In this document: piece by piece, positions 1-7,745 of the stretch
How the letters are laid out: the number at the start of each line of letters is the position of its first letter
How positions within the stretch are numbered: position 1 is the first letter of the stretch
Source: Oscillospiraceae bacterium
GTDB lineage: Bacteria > Bacillota > Clostridia > Oscillospirales > Ruminococcaceae
Assembly (NCBI GenBank): GCA_017541275.1
Contig: JAFXZM010000016.1
Location: forward strand, 1-34,127
Direction of reading: 5' to 3'
DNA: 34,127 bases
Made by a program: the position numbers and the translations under genes
The notes under the pieces: generated by a model
What the model was told of the DNA's origin: nothing
What the model saw: only the letters and a program-made list of their open reading frames with translations
Databases searched by the model: none

Positions 1-354
1 ATGGAGTATCTGCAAAACGGCGAGCGCTCGATCCTGATGTCCTCGCATATCACCTCTGACCTTGAAAAGATCGCCGATATGGTGACTTTCATTGACAGGG
101 GAAAGATCCTGCTGACGGGCTTCAAAGACGAAATAATCGAGCAGCACGGTATTCTCAAGTGCGACAAGGACAAGCTGAAAGAGATCGACGCGGAGGATAT
201 TGTCAGCATCCGCACCAACAATTTCGGTGCGGAGGTCATGGTGCATGACCGTGAGAATGCCTCCTACAAATACCGGGACTGCGTGATCGACCCTGCAAGC
301 CTTGATGATATCATGCTCTACTATGTTCGCCGTGATGCAAAGGAGTGGTCGTAA
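1..354 (+). CDS. ABC transporter ATP-binding protein, C-terminal part (5' end outside window)
   Basis: This is the tail of an ABC-type ATPase. The visible part begins just before the H-loop: a SSHITSDLEKIADMVTFIDR segment holds the switch histidine and the usual strand that follows it in ABC-2 exporters. About 80 residues of accessory C-terminal domain follow. Walker A, the signature motif and Walker B are absent, so the real start lies upstream of the window and the in-frame ATG at position 1 is probably internal. Its TAA overlaps the ATG of the next gene by one base (TAATG), so the two are translationally coupled. It would energise the two membrane proteins that follow. The transported substrate cannot be read from the sequence; peptides or antimicrobials are common for this class. 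Confidence 0.85.
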   Translation: MEYLQNGERSILMSSHITSDLEKIADMVTFIDRGKILLTGFKDEIIEQHGILKCDKDKLKEIDAEDIVSIRTNNFGAEVMVHDRENASYKYRDCVIDPASLDDIMLYYVRRDAKEWS

Positions 355-1121
355 TGAAGCTCTACAGATCACTGTTTTTCAGAGAGATGAAGCTGACCCG
401 CAAGCGCTTCTTTCTAATGACGCTGATGATCCTTCTGCTGGCGCTGCTGATGTTGATCCCGATCATGCTCGGCGGCTTCTCTGAACCGGACGGAGGTGAG
501 GAATCGCCCGTGGAAATGGTATTGCTTTTCGTGGGGATGGTCTCTCTGACAGGCGGCTTTATGGCAGGCACGAACAACGGCTTGCAGAAAGCAGATATCA
601 ATTCCGGCTGGAAACGGTATTCCTTTATTCTTCCGCCAACAGCAAAACAGCAGGCAATGTCTGATCTTCTGGTAAAGCTGTGCTATATCCTGTTTTTCGG
701 GCTGCTGTCAGCAGCATTTACCTGGATATATACGATCGCAGCAGATTTTAACGCTTTCGGGTTGATGCTGAACATTTATCTCGGCGCCGTCTGTGCTGTG
801 ATGCTGGTCGATATCGCATACTGTTACATTGTGATGTTTGCAAAGGATAAAAACCAGTTGAAGGTACTCGGTGTCATTGCATTTCTGGGTGCGGGATTCA
901 TACTTCGTGCAGCCAATTTGTTTTTGAAGTGTTTGAATGTAAAAACGCCCAGTCAGCATGATGAGAACGGTGGTGACATGATTTCGGACGAAGCGTTTAA
1001 CAGATTTGTGACTGTCCTTTGTTCCGGAAAAACGACACTGTGCATCCTTGCTGCATTTGCTGTGATATGCGCTTTATTCTTCCTTGTTATGTGGCGGTCG
1101 CACGAAAGGAGAGAGCCGTAA
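354..1121 (+). CDS. ABC-2 type transporter permease
   Basis: A protein of about 255 residues with roughly six hydrophobic segments. It opens with a basic cytoplasmic stretch (MKLYRSLFFREMKLTRKRFF), typical of ABC-2 permeases, and ends in basic residues after the last membrane segment. I chose the ATG at 354 because it has an AGGAG at 341-345 at good spacing and overlaps the ATPase stop; a GTG at 345 is in frame but sits inside that Shine-Dalgarno sequence. It overlaps the next gene by one base. It probably forms the membrane pore together with the next protein. The family is assigned from topology and neighbours rather than from a diagnostic motif. Confidence 0.75.
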   Translation: MKLYRSLFFREMKLTRKRFFLMTLMILLLALLMLIPIMLGGFSEPDGGEESPVEMVLLFVGMVSLTGGFMAGTNNGLQKADINSGWKRYSFILPPTAKQQAMSDLLVKLCYILFFGLLSAAFTWIYTIAADFNAFGLMLNIYLGAVCAVMLVDIAYCYIVMFAKDKNQLKVLGVIAFLGAGFILRAANLFLKCLNVKTPSQHDENGGDMISDEAFNRFVTVLCSGKTTLCILAAFAVICALFFLVMWRSHERREP

Positions 1122-1822
1122 TGACGGGACTTGTTTACAAGGAATGGAAGCAGAACCGCTGGTTTATTCTTTCCATGATCCTATGCGGTGCTATGCCTGT
1201 ATTATTCCTTTTGGAAAAGGATATTATCGGTGACATCAATACTGTTCGCACATTCGGAACGATATGCGCTTTTCTGGTTGCAGGCGGTCTGCAAACCTTG
1301 GTGCTGAGAGGCGATGACCGAAAGCTGTGGGGGTACTGGATCACTTCAACTTCTGATGGCTACAAGGGCTTTCTGCGTGTGAAATATGAAATGGTTTTGG
1401 GGATGGTCGTGCTGTTTATGTTCAGCCTGCAAATGTTTGATGGATTACTCTGTGCTGTTGCTTTCGATCTAGGTACCACAGAGATCAAAGACCTCAGCAA
1501 TATCAGTGTGCCGCTCATATTCGTACAGCTGCTTCTGCGTGCTGTTGATATCCCCTTCACGCTGCGTTACGGCAACAAAAAAGGCAGCCTTATCAAGCTG
1601 ATATATTCTCTTGTATTTGCCATCATCATATCTGCAATGATACTTACTAATTTCTGTAATTTCAGCATTGCCTTGTTTGAAACAGCCGAAAAGCTGTTCA
1701 GCGGTGATAATCTGTCTATGGTATTCGGCGTTTTCAGCGTTTCGGTACTTGTGATATATTATCTGTCATACCGCATTTCGTGCAGGATATACCTGAAGGG
1801 GGTGGAGCAGTATGACCGCTAA
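1121..1822 (+). CDS. ABC-2 type transporter permease-like membrane protein
   Basis: A 233-residue membrane protein starting MTGLVYKEWKQNRWF, the 'Y-K-E-x' opening common in ABC-2 membrane subunits. About six hydrophobic segments follow, with a basic C-terminus. The longer open frame from 1019 is rejected because the ATG at 1121 has an AAAGGAGAG ribosome site just upstream and forms a TAATG overlap with the previous stop. Its own stop lies inside the next gene. It is most likely the second half of a heterodimeric exporter with the preceding permease. Specificity is unknown. Confidence 0.7.
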   Translation: MTGLVYKEWKQNRWFILSMILCGAMPVLFLLEKDIIGDINTVRTFGTICAFLVAGGLQTLVLRGDDRKLWGYWITSTSDGYKGFLRVKYEMVLGMVVLFMFSLQMFDGLLCAVAFDLGTTEIKDLSNISVPLIFVQLLLRAVDIPFTLRYGNKKGSLIKLIYSLVFAIIISAMILTNFCNFSIALFETAEKLFSGDNLSMVFGVFSVSVLVIYYLSYRISCRIYLKGVEQYDR

Positions 1823-2663
1823 AAAAGAGAATGCAAAGCGCCTCGGAATCTATCTTTTGATTGTGTTTGCATTCATGCTGATATTCGCTCTTTTTATAAA
1901 GCCTATGAATGCGTCAAATACGGTGTTCTATATCATATACATGATATTTTCATTCTCCCCTGCCATTGCAAGCCTCCTCACAAGAGCTGTCACAAAAGAG
2001 GGATTTCGTGATATGAAGCTGCACCTGAATTTCACCGGCAATCTCAAATGGTACCTGCTGGCGTTCGGGCTTCCGCTGATATTCTTTTCAGCAAGGATCT
2101 TGCTCCCCGTTATCGTAAGCGGACACAGCGAATGGCTCGGCGGGTTCACGTTTCAGAATGTGCTGGCAAGTGCGTTCATGCTTGCGGCATTATCGGCTGT
2201 TCAGTCGATCGGGCTGCTCGGTGAAGAATTGGGCTGGCGTGGGTATATGAATCAGAAAATGGAGCCGCTGTTCGGCACGGTCGGTACTTGTCTGGTCGGT
2301 GGTATTGTGTGGAGCCTGTGGCATCTGCCAATGGATATTGCTGGCTGGCTTGACGGCGAAGGCACACTTTCCGATTCGCTGATGATGTGTGTCGGAAGAA
2401 TGCTCCTGCTGACGTGCTTTGGTACATTCCTGATGTGGCTGACGAAAAAGACCGACAGCGTATTTCCTGCGGTGGTGGCGCATTTCATGTTCAATCAGAG
2501 TCAAGGAGCTTTGGGTGAACTTCTCTCGCAGGGCGATATTCCCGAAAACGCTGATCTTGGAATGATTGCAAGTGTGTTTGAGTATGTTCCGATGATTTTG
2601 CTGGCGGTCGTTTTCATGGGATTGCTTTTGTTTGAAAAGAAGAAATCTCCTGAAACTGTATAA
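1812..2663 (+). CDS. CPBP family intramembrane metalloprotease
   Basis: A 283-residue polytopic membrane protein with the hallmarks of the CPBP (CAAX protease and bacteriocin-processing, Abi) family. Glu138 and Glu139 followed by Arg143 sit in GEELGWRGYMN. His171 is in SLWHLPM and His224 in VVAHFMFN; together these are the expected catalytic and metal-binding residues. The start overlaps the upstream permease stop and has a GGGGGTGGAG ribosome site. Members of this family prenyl-process proteins or confer immunity to and process peptide bacteriocins. Position behind an ABC exporter suggests peptide maturation or self-immunity, but no precursor peptide gene is visible in the window. A strong hairpin closes the operon. 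Confidence 0.85.
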   Translation: MTAKKENAKRLGIYLLIVFAFMLIFALFIKPMNASNTVFYIIYMIFSFSPAIASLLTRAVTKEGFRDMKLHLNFTGNLKWYLLAFGLPLIFFSARILLPVIVSGHSEWLGGFTFQNVLASAFMLAALSAVQSIGLLGEELGWRGYMNQKMEPLFGTVGTCLVGGIVWSLWHLPMDIAGWLDGEGTLSDSLMMCVGRMLLLTCFGTFLMWLTKKTDSVFPAVVAHFMFNQSQGALGELLSQGDIPENADLGMIASVFEYVPMILLAVVFMGLLLFEKKKSPETV

Positions 2664-2670
2664 CGTATAT

Positions 2671-2697
2671 AACGCTCTCGGTGTGTCTGAGAGCGTT
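2671..2697 (+). terminator. Rho-independent terminator of the ABC/CPBP operon
   Basis: A perfect 9-bp stem (AACGCTCTC / GAGAGCGTT) with a 9-nt loop starts 8 bases after the CPBP stop codon. It is followed by the T-rich run ATTTCTTTT. Confidence 0.8.
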
Positions 2698-2737
2698 ATT
2701 TCTTTTCAGTTGTTAACTTTTCCTCATAATCATCACG

Positions 2738-3031
2738 AACAACTCTAAACTTCGTGCAACTGGTGCCGAGCTGACCGCCTACATTGATACGGCGTAGCAG
2801 AAGTCCTCCGATGTGACTGCTTTTATCCAGGCAGTACATAAGTATGAACATATCACTGAGCTTACGCCTGAGATCATGCATGAGCTTATCAACAAGATTG
2901 TCGTACACGCTCCCGACAAAAGCAGCGGTCATCGTACTCAGCAAATCGAGATTCACTACCGTTTCGATGTTGCAGTAACGACTGCTGTTGCTGACAGCAT
3001 GAAGTACGACAAAAAGAGAAAGGCTGCGTAA
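2738..3031 (+). pseudogene. Remnant of a large serine recombinase (C-terminal DUF4368-like region)
   Basis: In one frame this stretch reads as the C-terminal tail of the large serine recombinases found on Tn4451-type and other integrative elements. The diagnostic parts are ELTPEIMHELINKIVVHAPD followed by KSSGHRTQQIEIHYRF. An in-frame TAG at 2795-2797 breaks it, there is no start codon with a ribosome site, and the resolvase catalytic domain is missing. An intact relative would have several hundred residues upstream; here that space is an ABC operon. It is therefore a decayed remnant, probably left by a departed mobile element. The stop codon lies within the hairpin at 3022-3049. Confidence 0.7.
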
Positions 3032-3049
3032 CCGCTTGGTTACGCAGCC
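3022..3049 (-). terminator. Terminator for the gpsA-end minus-strand operon
   Basis: A perfect 12-bp stem with a 4-nt loop. Read on the minus strand it is followed by TTTCTCTTTTTG, giving a proper U-rich tail about 80 bases beyond the gpsA stop. On the plus strand the same hairpin contains the stop codon of the recombinase remnant and lacks a good T run. Confidence 0.7.
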
Positions 3050-3129
3050 ATATCTTCAAATCTTAAATACTTCTTTACCGGCGCACTTCGTGAGGGGCCT
3101 CACTTTTTGCATATGCGTAAATGAATGAA

Positions 3130-4128
3130 TCAGCGCAGTTTTTCGTATTCATGCTTCTTGGGGCGATCCATCAGAGCAAAGACAGCCTTCTTGACATCGG
3201 CGTCCTCATAGAGCACCTGATAGAGCGCCTCAGTGATCGGCATTTCGACGTCATAGCGTTTTGCGAGGCCGTAGGCGGCGCGGCAGCAGTAGTAGCCTTC
3301 GACGGTACCGACCTGCGCGACGGCATCGGCCGGCCGGACGCCCTGACCGATCAGGATACCGGCGCGGCGGTTGCGGGAGTGCATGGAGGTACAGGTCACG
3401 ATGAGGTCGCCGAGGCCGGTGAGTCCGGCGAAGGTATTGGTGCGGGAGCCGAGAGCCTGACCGAGCCGTTCGATCTCATGAAGACCTCTGGTCATCAGTG
3501 CAGCCTTGGTGTTATCGCCGTAGCCGAGGCCGTCCGAAATACCGGCGGAGAGCGCAATGACATTTTTCAGAGCGCCGCCGAGCTCACAGCCGGTGACATC
3601 GTCATTGATATAAACGCGGAATGTGCCGGAGGAGAACCACTCCTGCACGAGATAGGCCGCGGCCTTGTTGGCGGAGGCAGCAACGACCGTTGTCGGGATA
3701 TTTCTGCCGACCTCCTCCGCATGCGAGGGGCCGGTCAGAACGACGTAGGTTCCCTGCGGGAGCTCTTCGGCAAAGACGGTGCTCATGAGCTTAAAGGAGC
3801 TTTCTTCGATACCCTTGCCGGCATTCACGATGACGGTGCCCTCCCTGAGATACGGTGCGACCTTCTGGCAGGTGCTGCGGACAAAAGCCGAGGGAATCGC
3901 AAAGAGCACGAGATCGCTGTCGGAGATGACAGAGAGATCGGTCGTGAGGGAGATGCCGTTTGGAATTTTGACGCCGGGGAGCTTTTCCTTCTGTTCGCCG
4001 TCGCGCCGCATTGCCTCGATTTCCTCCGGGAGCGCGCTCCAGAGAGAGACCTCATGCTGCTGCGTGGTATAGAGCATCACGGCGAGCGCAGTGCCGAAGC
4101 CGCCGCCGAGTACGGTAATTCTGGCCAT
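3130..4128 (-). CDS. gpsA: Glycerol-3-phosphate dehydrogenase [NAD(P)+]
   Basis: A 332-residue cytosolic enzyme that reduces dihydroxyacetone phosphate to sn-glycerol 3-phosphate, the backbone for phospholipids. The N-terminal Rossmann motif is ITVLGGGFGTALAVML. The family blocks NAGKGIE, TGPSHAEEV, GGALKNVIALSAG (with the conserved lysine) and GLTGLGDLIVTC then SRNRRAG follow in order. Length matches the family. The start has GGAGG seven bases upstream. It is the last gene of a minus-strand run, 81 bases after ktrA, and may be cotranscribed with it. Nothing in it looks truncated. Confidence 0.96.
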   Translation of the reverse strand: MARITVLGGGFGTALAVMLYTTQQHEVSLWSALPEEIEAMRRDGEQKEKLPGVKIPNGISLTTDLSVISDSDLVLFAIPSAFVRSTCQKVAPYLREGTVIVNAGKGIEESSFKLMSTVFAEELPQGTYVVLTGPSHAEEVGRNIPTTVVAASANKAAAYLVQEWFSSGTFRVYINDDVTGCELGGALKNVIALSAGISDGLGYGDNTKAALMTRGLHEIERLGQALGSRTNTFAGLTGLGDLIVTCTSMHSRNRRAGILIGQGVRPADAVAQVGTVEGYYCCRAAYGLAKRYDVEMPITEALYQVLYEDADVKKAVFALMDRPKKHEYEKLR

Positions 4129-4209
4129 TGAAAATACCTCCGTTTTGATGATGATGAGTGAATGCTTTTGTATGTATGCGAAGGACTGTGTAGCAGCAGT
4201 CCGTCCGTG

Positions 4210-4854
4210 TTACAGCTTAAAGCATTTGCGGATATCCTTCAGGCTTCCGATGACGAGAATATCATCCGAGCTGTGCAGTGCAGAATCCGCCATGGGAATG
4301 GAGAGCTGATCGTTATGCCGGATTGCGATGATATTGAGCTGATATTTCCGGCGGATATCGAGTGATGCAAGCGTTTTGCCCTCCCATTCATCCGGGACGC
4401 GAATTTCATAGATCGAAACATTTTTGTCCATCTGAATGTAATCAAGGATGCTGTCAGAGGCAGCTTTTGTAGCGAGCCGGATCGCAGTCTGCTTTTCCGG
4501 ATAGACTGTTTCGTCCGCGCCGTTGCGCAGCAGGAATTTTTCCTGAACGTCATTCTGTGCGCGGGAGATGACCTGCTTCGCGCCGAGCTCCTTCAGGAGC
4601 GCGGTTGTTTCGAGTGAATTCTGGAAGTTTCCGCTGATCGTGACGATGCAGACATCGTAATCGGGAATACCGAGGGATGCCATGAATTCGGCGTTTGTGC
4701 TGTCGCCGATCTGTGCATTTGTGACCAGCGGCAGAATCGCGTTGATACGGTTCTCATCGCGGTCAACGGCCATGACCTCGCAGTTCATTCTGCTCATGCG
4801 CTTGGCGATGTGGACACCGAACTGTCCCACGCCGATAATCAGTGCTGATTTCAT
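4210..4854 (-). CDS. ktrA: Potassium uptake regulatory subunit (TrkA/KtrA family, RCK domains)
   Basis: A 214-residue cytoplasmic gating subunit of a potassium transporter. Residues 1-130 form an RCK-N (TrkA-N) Rossmann domain with GVGQFGVHIAKRM as the nucleotide-binding loop and Asp-rich VDRDENRI at the end of the second strand. Residues about 135-214 form an RCK-C (TrkA-C) domain. The length and single RCK unit match KtrA rather than the double-unit TrkA. It starts 12 bases after the stop of the membrane subunit gene, an arrangement normal for Ktr systems. By family knowledge it binds ATP/ADP and switches the channel on and off. Confidence 0.93.
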   Translation of the reverse strand: MKSALIIGVGQFGVHIAKRMSRMNCEVMAVDRDENRINAILPLVTNAQIGDSTNAEFMASLGIPDYDVCIVTISGNFQNSLETTALLKELGAKQVISRAQNDVQEKFLLRNGADETVYPEKQTAIRLATKAASDSILDYIQMDKNVSIYEIRVPDEWEGKTLASLDIRRKYQLNIIAIRHNDQLSIPMADSALHSSDDILVIGSLKDIRKCFKL

Positions 4855-4866
4855 AATAATAACTCC

Positions 4867-6207
4867 TTATCCGACAGTAACTTTTTCGAGCGGCAGCTTC
4901 GAGGGTGTGTTGCCCGAAGCGACCGCGGCATAGATCAGGGTGAGGCCGCCGACTCTGCCCGCGAACATCAGACACATGAGAATGATATGCGAGGGGAGTG
5001 ACAGGCCGGTCGTGATGCCGAGTGTCAGGCCGGCCGTACCGAGTGCGGAGCCGGTCTCAAAGAGGCAGGTCACGAGGGGCAGCGATTCGATGATGCTGAT
5101 CGCGATGCCGGTTGAAAGGAACAGCACGGCATACATAAAGAGAATCGCACCGGAGCTGCGGACAGCCTCCTCCGGGATACGCCGCCGGAAGCACTGGACG
5201 TCATTTTTCCGGCGGAAAACGCTGAATGCTGCAAGAAGCAGCACAGCGACGGTCGAGGTTTTCATGCCGCCTGCGGTCGAGCCGGAGCAGCCGCCGATCA
5301 GCATGAGCACAGTCATCACGGCCTGACCGGATTCGTGCATCTGCGAGAGATCGGCTGAATTGAAGCCGGCCGTGCGTGCAGTGACAGACTGGAACATTGA
5401 ATGCAGGATGCGTTCCGTGAGCGGTTCGCCGCTGTATTCCGAAAAGAAAAAGAAGATCGCGGGAATGAAAATCAGGAAAGCCGTCGCTGTGAGGACGAGC
5501 TTGCTCTGAAGCCGGTATTTTTTGAGATGATGCTTATGCTCGGCGATATCGTCCCATGTGAGGAAGCCGATGCCGCCGGTAATAATGAGCAGCATAATGA
5601 CTGTATTCACGTAGGGATGCGTGCCGTATGAGGTCAGCGAGGAAAATTTTTCCCGCACGCCCATGAGGTCAAAGCCGGCATTGCAGAACGCCGAGACCGA
5701 ATGGAACAGCGAATACCACAGACCTTTGAAGAAGCCGAAATCCCTGCAAAAGACCGGGCTGAGCAGAGCCGCGCCGGTCAGCTCGATGACAGCCGAGGTG
5801 CGCAGAATGAATTTCGTGAGATGCAGGATGCCGCCGACCTGCGGCGCAGAGATCGAATCCTGCATAATGCTGCGCTGCCAGAGCCCGATCTTTCTGCCGG
5901 AAAGTCTTGCCAGCGCAAGGCCGATCGTGATGACACCCATGCCGCCGATCTGAATGAGGCCGAGAATGACGGCCTGTCCGAACAGAGACCAGTGTGTCGC
6001 GGTGTCCTGCACGACCAGACCGGTCACGCAGGTCGCGGAGACAGCAGTAAAGAGGGTATCCGGAAAGGGCGTGACGGTCCGGCTGCTGGATGAGACCGGC
6101 AGCATGAGAATCAGGGCACCGCAGAGAATGAGCAGAAAAAATCCGGTGATGATAACGCGGAATGAATGCCGGCTCTGAGAGACCGGCTTTTGTTTTGATT
6201 GCTTCAT
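4867..6207 (-). CDS. ktrB: Potassium transporter membrane subunit (TrkH/KtrB family)
   Basis: A 446-residue membrane protein with four repeats of membrane helix, pore loop, membrane helix. All four selectivity-filter segments are visible with their glycines: SATCVTGLVV, AFCNAGFDL, VTARTAGFNS and GSALGTAGLT. The mostly non-charged filter loops and the length match KtrB, the Na+-dependent potassium uptake subunit. The start is MKQSKQKP with AAAGGA upstream. It lies between the C_GCAxxG_C_C gene and ktrA with short gaps of 19 and 12 bases, so it is probably expressed from the cysK promoter. Confidence 0.94.
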   Translation of the reverse strand: MKQSKQKPVSQSRHSFRVIITGFFLLILCGALILMLPVSSSSRTVTPFPDTLFTAVSATCVTGLVVQDTATHWSLFGQAVILGLIQIGGMGVITIGLALARLSGRKIGLWQRSIMQDSISAPQVGGILHLTKFILRTSAVIELTGAALLSPVFCRDFGFFKGLWYSLFHSVSAFCNAGFDLMGVREKFSSLTSYGTHPYVNTVIMLLIITGGIGFLTWDDIAEHKHHLKKYRLQSKLVLTATAFLIFIPAIFFFFSEYSGEPLTERILHSMFQSVTARTAGFNSADLSQMHESGQAVMTVLMLIGGCSGSTAGGMKTSTVAVLLLAAFSVFRRKNDVQCFRRRIPEEAVRSSGAILFMYAVLFLSTGIAISIIESLPLVTCLFETGSALGTAGLTLGITTGLSLPSHIILMCLMFAGRVGGLTLIYAAVASGNTPSKLPLEKVTVG

Positions 6208-6226
6208 TATGATCCTTTCCGCTGCG

Positions 6227-6589
6227 TTATTTGTTCAGCATATCTTCGAGCAGGGCAGCGGCATCCGTGACACAGCCGCGGCAGGAGCGCAGGACATTTC
6301 CGGTCAGGCCGCCCTTGAGCTCGCGGCAGAGCAGCGACCGGTTCATGTCGGTAAACTGCTGCTCAAATTCCGCGATGCGCGGGTCATCCTCGCCGTACTG
6401 TTTTTTCAGGACGGTCTCAGCCGCGAGCACCGCCCCGCATTTTCCCATTCTGCCGCCCGCCATGGGAGCGGCCGCCGCAGCGGCCTCCTGCGGAGTCATG
6501 CCGGCCTCCGCTGCGAATGCATTGAGCACAGCGGCGGAGCAGCTCATAAATCTGCTGTGATTTTCGATTGCTTTTTCCGTCTTTGTCAT
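6227..6589 (-). CDS. C_GCAxxG_C_C family redox-active protein
   Basis: A 120-residue cysteine protein. The spaced motif that names the family is present in variant form: SCSAAVLNAF, then GGRMGKCGAV, then LLCREL, then SCRGCVTDA. The ATG at 6589 is chosen because GGAGG lies eight bases upstream; the frame stays open to 6688 but that stretch overlaps cysK and lacks a start signal. Family members are putative thiol or metal-dependent redox proteins of unknown substrate. It sits 22 bases downstream of cysK, which fits a sulfur or thiol link, and 19 bases ahead of ktrB. Confidence 0.82.
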   Translation of the reverse strand: MTKTEKAIENHSRFMSCSAAVLNAFAAEAGMTPQEAAAAAAPMAGGRMGKCGAVLAAETVLKKQYGEDDPRIAEFEQQFTDMNRSLLCRELKGGLTGNVLRSCRGCVTDAAALLEDMLNK

Positions 6590-6611
6590 GAGACAGCCTC
6601 CGATATGTGAA

Positions 6612-7541
6612 TTATTCGCCGAACAGCGGCGTAGAGAAATAGCGCTCAGCGGTATCGGGCAGGATGGTGACGACAGTTTTGCCCTCACCGAGTTTTTCGG
6701 CGAGCTTCAGGGCCGCCGCGACGTTAGTGCCGCTTGAAATGCCGCACATAATGCCCTCCAAGGCTGCGAGCTGTTTTGCGGTATTGATCGCATCCTCGTC
6801 GGTGACGATATGGATATGGTCGAAGATATGCTGATTCAGGATCGGGGGGATGACGCCGTCGCCGATGCCCATCTGGAGGTGTGTGCCGACCGTGCCGCCG
6901 GCAAGAATCGCCGCGTGCTCCGGCTCAACGGCCCAGATTTCCATATCGGGGTATTGTGATTTCAGCGTTTCGCCGATGCCGGTGATTGTGCCGCCGGTTC
7001 CGATGCCGGAGCAGAAGCCGTCAATTTTGCAGGCGGTCTGTTCCAGAATTTCGAGTGCGGTATAGTATTTGTGCGCATAGATGTTGTTGACGTTCTCGAA
7101 CTGCTGCGGCACAAAGACATTGGGGTCTTTTTCAGCCATATCGAGAGCAGTATCGAGGCAGGTCTGGATGCATTTGCCGATATCGCCGTCATCGTGGATG
7201 AGGATGACCTCGGCACCGTAATGCTTCACGAGCTTGCGGCGTTCCTCGCTGACGGAATCCGGCATCACAATAATAGTTTTGTAGCCGCGCACAGCGCCGA
7301 CGAGCGCAAGCCCGATGCCCTGATTGCCGCTTGTCGGCTCAACGATGACTGTTTCCGGCCGGATGCGGCCTTCCTTTTCGGCCTGACGGATCATGTTGTA
7401 GGCGGTGCGGGTTTTGATGGAGCCGCCGGCGTTGAGGCCCTCAAATTTCACGAGAATTTCGGCATTGCCGGGTTTGTTCATGCGGTTCAGTCGGATCATC
7501 GGGGTATGGCCGATTGCGTCGAGAATTGAGTTACAGATCAT
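6612..7541 (-). CDS. cysK: Cysteine synthase (O-acetylserine sulfhydrylase)
   Basis: A 309-residue PLP enzyme of fold type II that makes cysteine from O-acetylserine and sulfide. The PLP lysine is predicted at Lys43 in NAGGSIKTRTAYNMI; most relatives have K-D-R where this has K-T-R. The substrate loop EPTSGNQGIGLA, the phosphate-binding GTGGTITGIG and SSGTNVAAAL follow. The ATG at 7541 is preferred over upstream in-frame starts (7559, 7562) because only it has a GGAG at about ten bases. It leads a minus-strand run of five genes and has a clear promoter at 7578-7606. Confidence 0.94.
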   Translation of the reverse strand: MICNSILDAIGHTPMIRLNRMNKPGNAEILVKFEGLNAGGSIKTRTAYNMIRQAEKEGRIRPETVIVEPTSGNQGIGLALVGAVRGYKTIIVMPDSVSEERRKLVKHYGAEVILIHDDGDIGKCIQTCLDTALDMAEKDPNVFVPQQFENVNNIYAHKYYTALEILEQTACKIDGFCSGIGTGGTITGIGETLKSQYPDMEIWAVEPEHAAILAGGTVGTHLQMGIGDGVIPPILNQHIFDHIHIVTDEDAINTAKQLAALEGIMCGISSGTNVAAALKLAEKLGEGKTVVTILPDTAERYFSTPLFGE

Positions 7542-7577
7542 AATATGCGCTCCGTTCATCAATAATAGTTGTATTAC

Positions 7578-7606
7578 ATTATATCACATAATGCAAAAAA
7601 GTGCAA
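7578..7606 (-). promoter_or_regulatory. Promoter of the cysK-ktr operon
   Basis: On the minus strand a TATAAT (7583-7578) is preceded by TGA, giving an extended -10 (TGnTATAAT). A weak TTGCAC lies 17 bases further up. It is about 37 bases before the cysK start codon. Confidence 0.6.
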
Positions 7607-7663
7607 TGGGAACCGTAAAATAAAATCAGCAGCAAAACATTGAATCTTTTTTGTTATTCGCTC

Positions 7664-7692
7664 TTGCGTTTTCTGACGGAATATGGTATAAT
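7664..7692 (+). promoter_or_regulatory. glyA promoter
   Basis: TTGCGT at 7664-7669, a 17-bp spacer and a perfect TATAAT at 7687-7692 lie 54 bases ahead of the glyA start. It is arranged back to back with the cysK promoter. Confidence 0.65.
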
Positions 7693-7745
7693 GTGTGTAT
7701 CTGCCTGAATGAATAACGGCAAAATTTTGAAAGGATGAAAAAACT

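Noticed and set aside
3121-4131. A 336-codon plus-strand frame
   Set aside because: Antisense mirror of gpsA, whose motifs are complete. The frame is low in recognisable motifs.
4129-4209. Terminator between ktrA and gpsA
   Set aside because: The GGACTG/CAGTCC stem at 4183-4202 is only 6 bp and has no U run, so read-through into gpsA is more likely.
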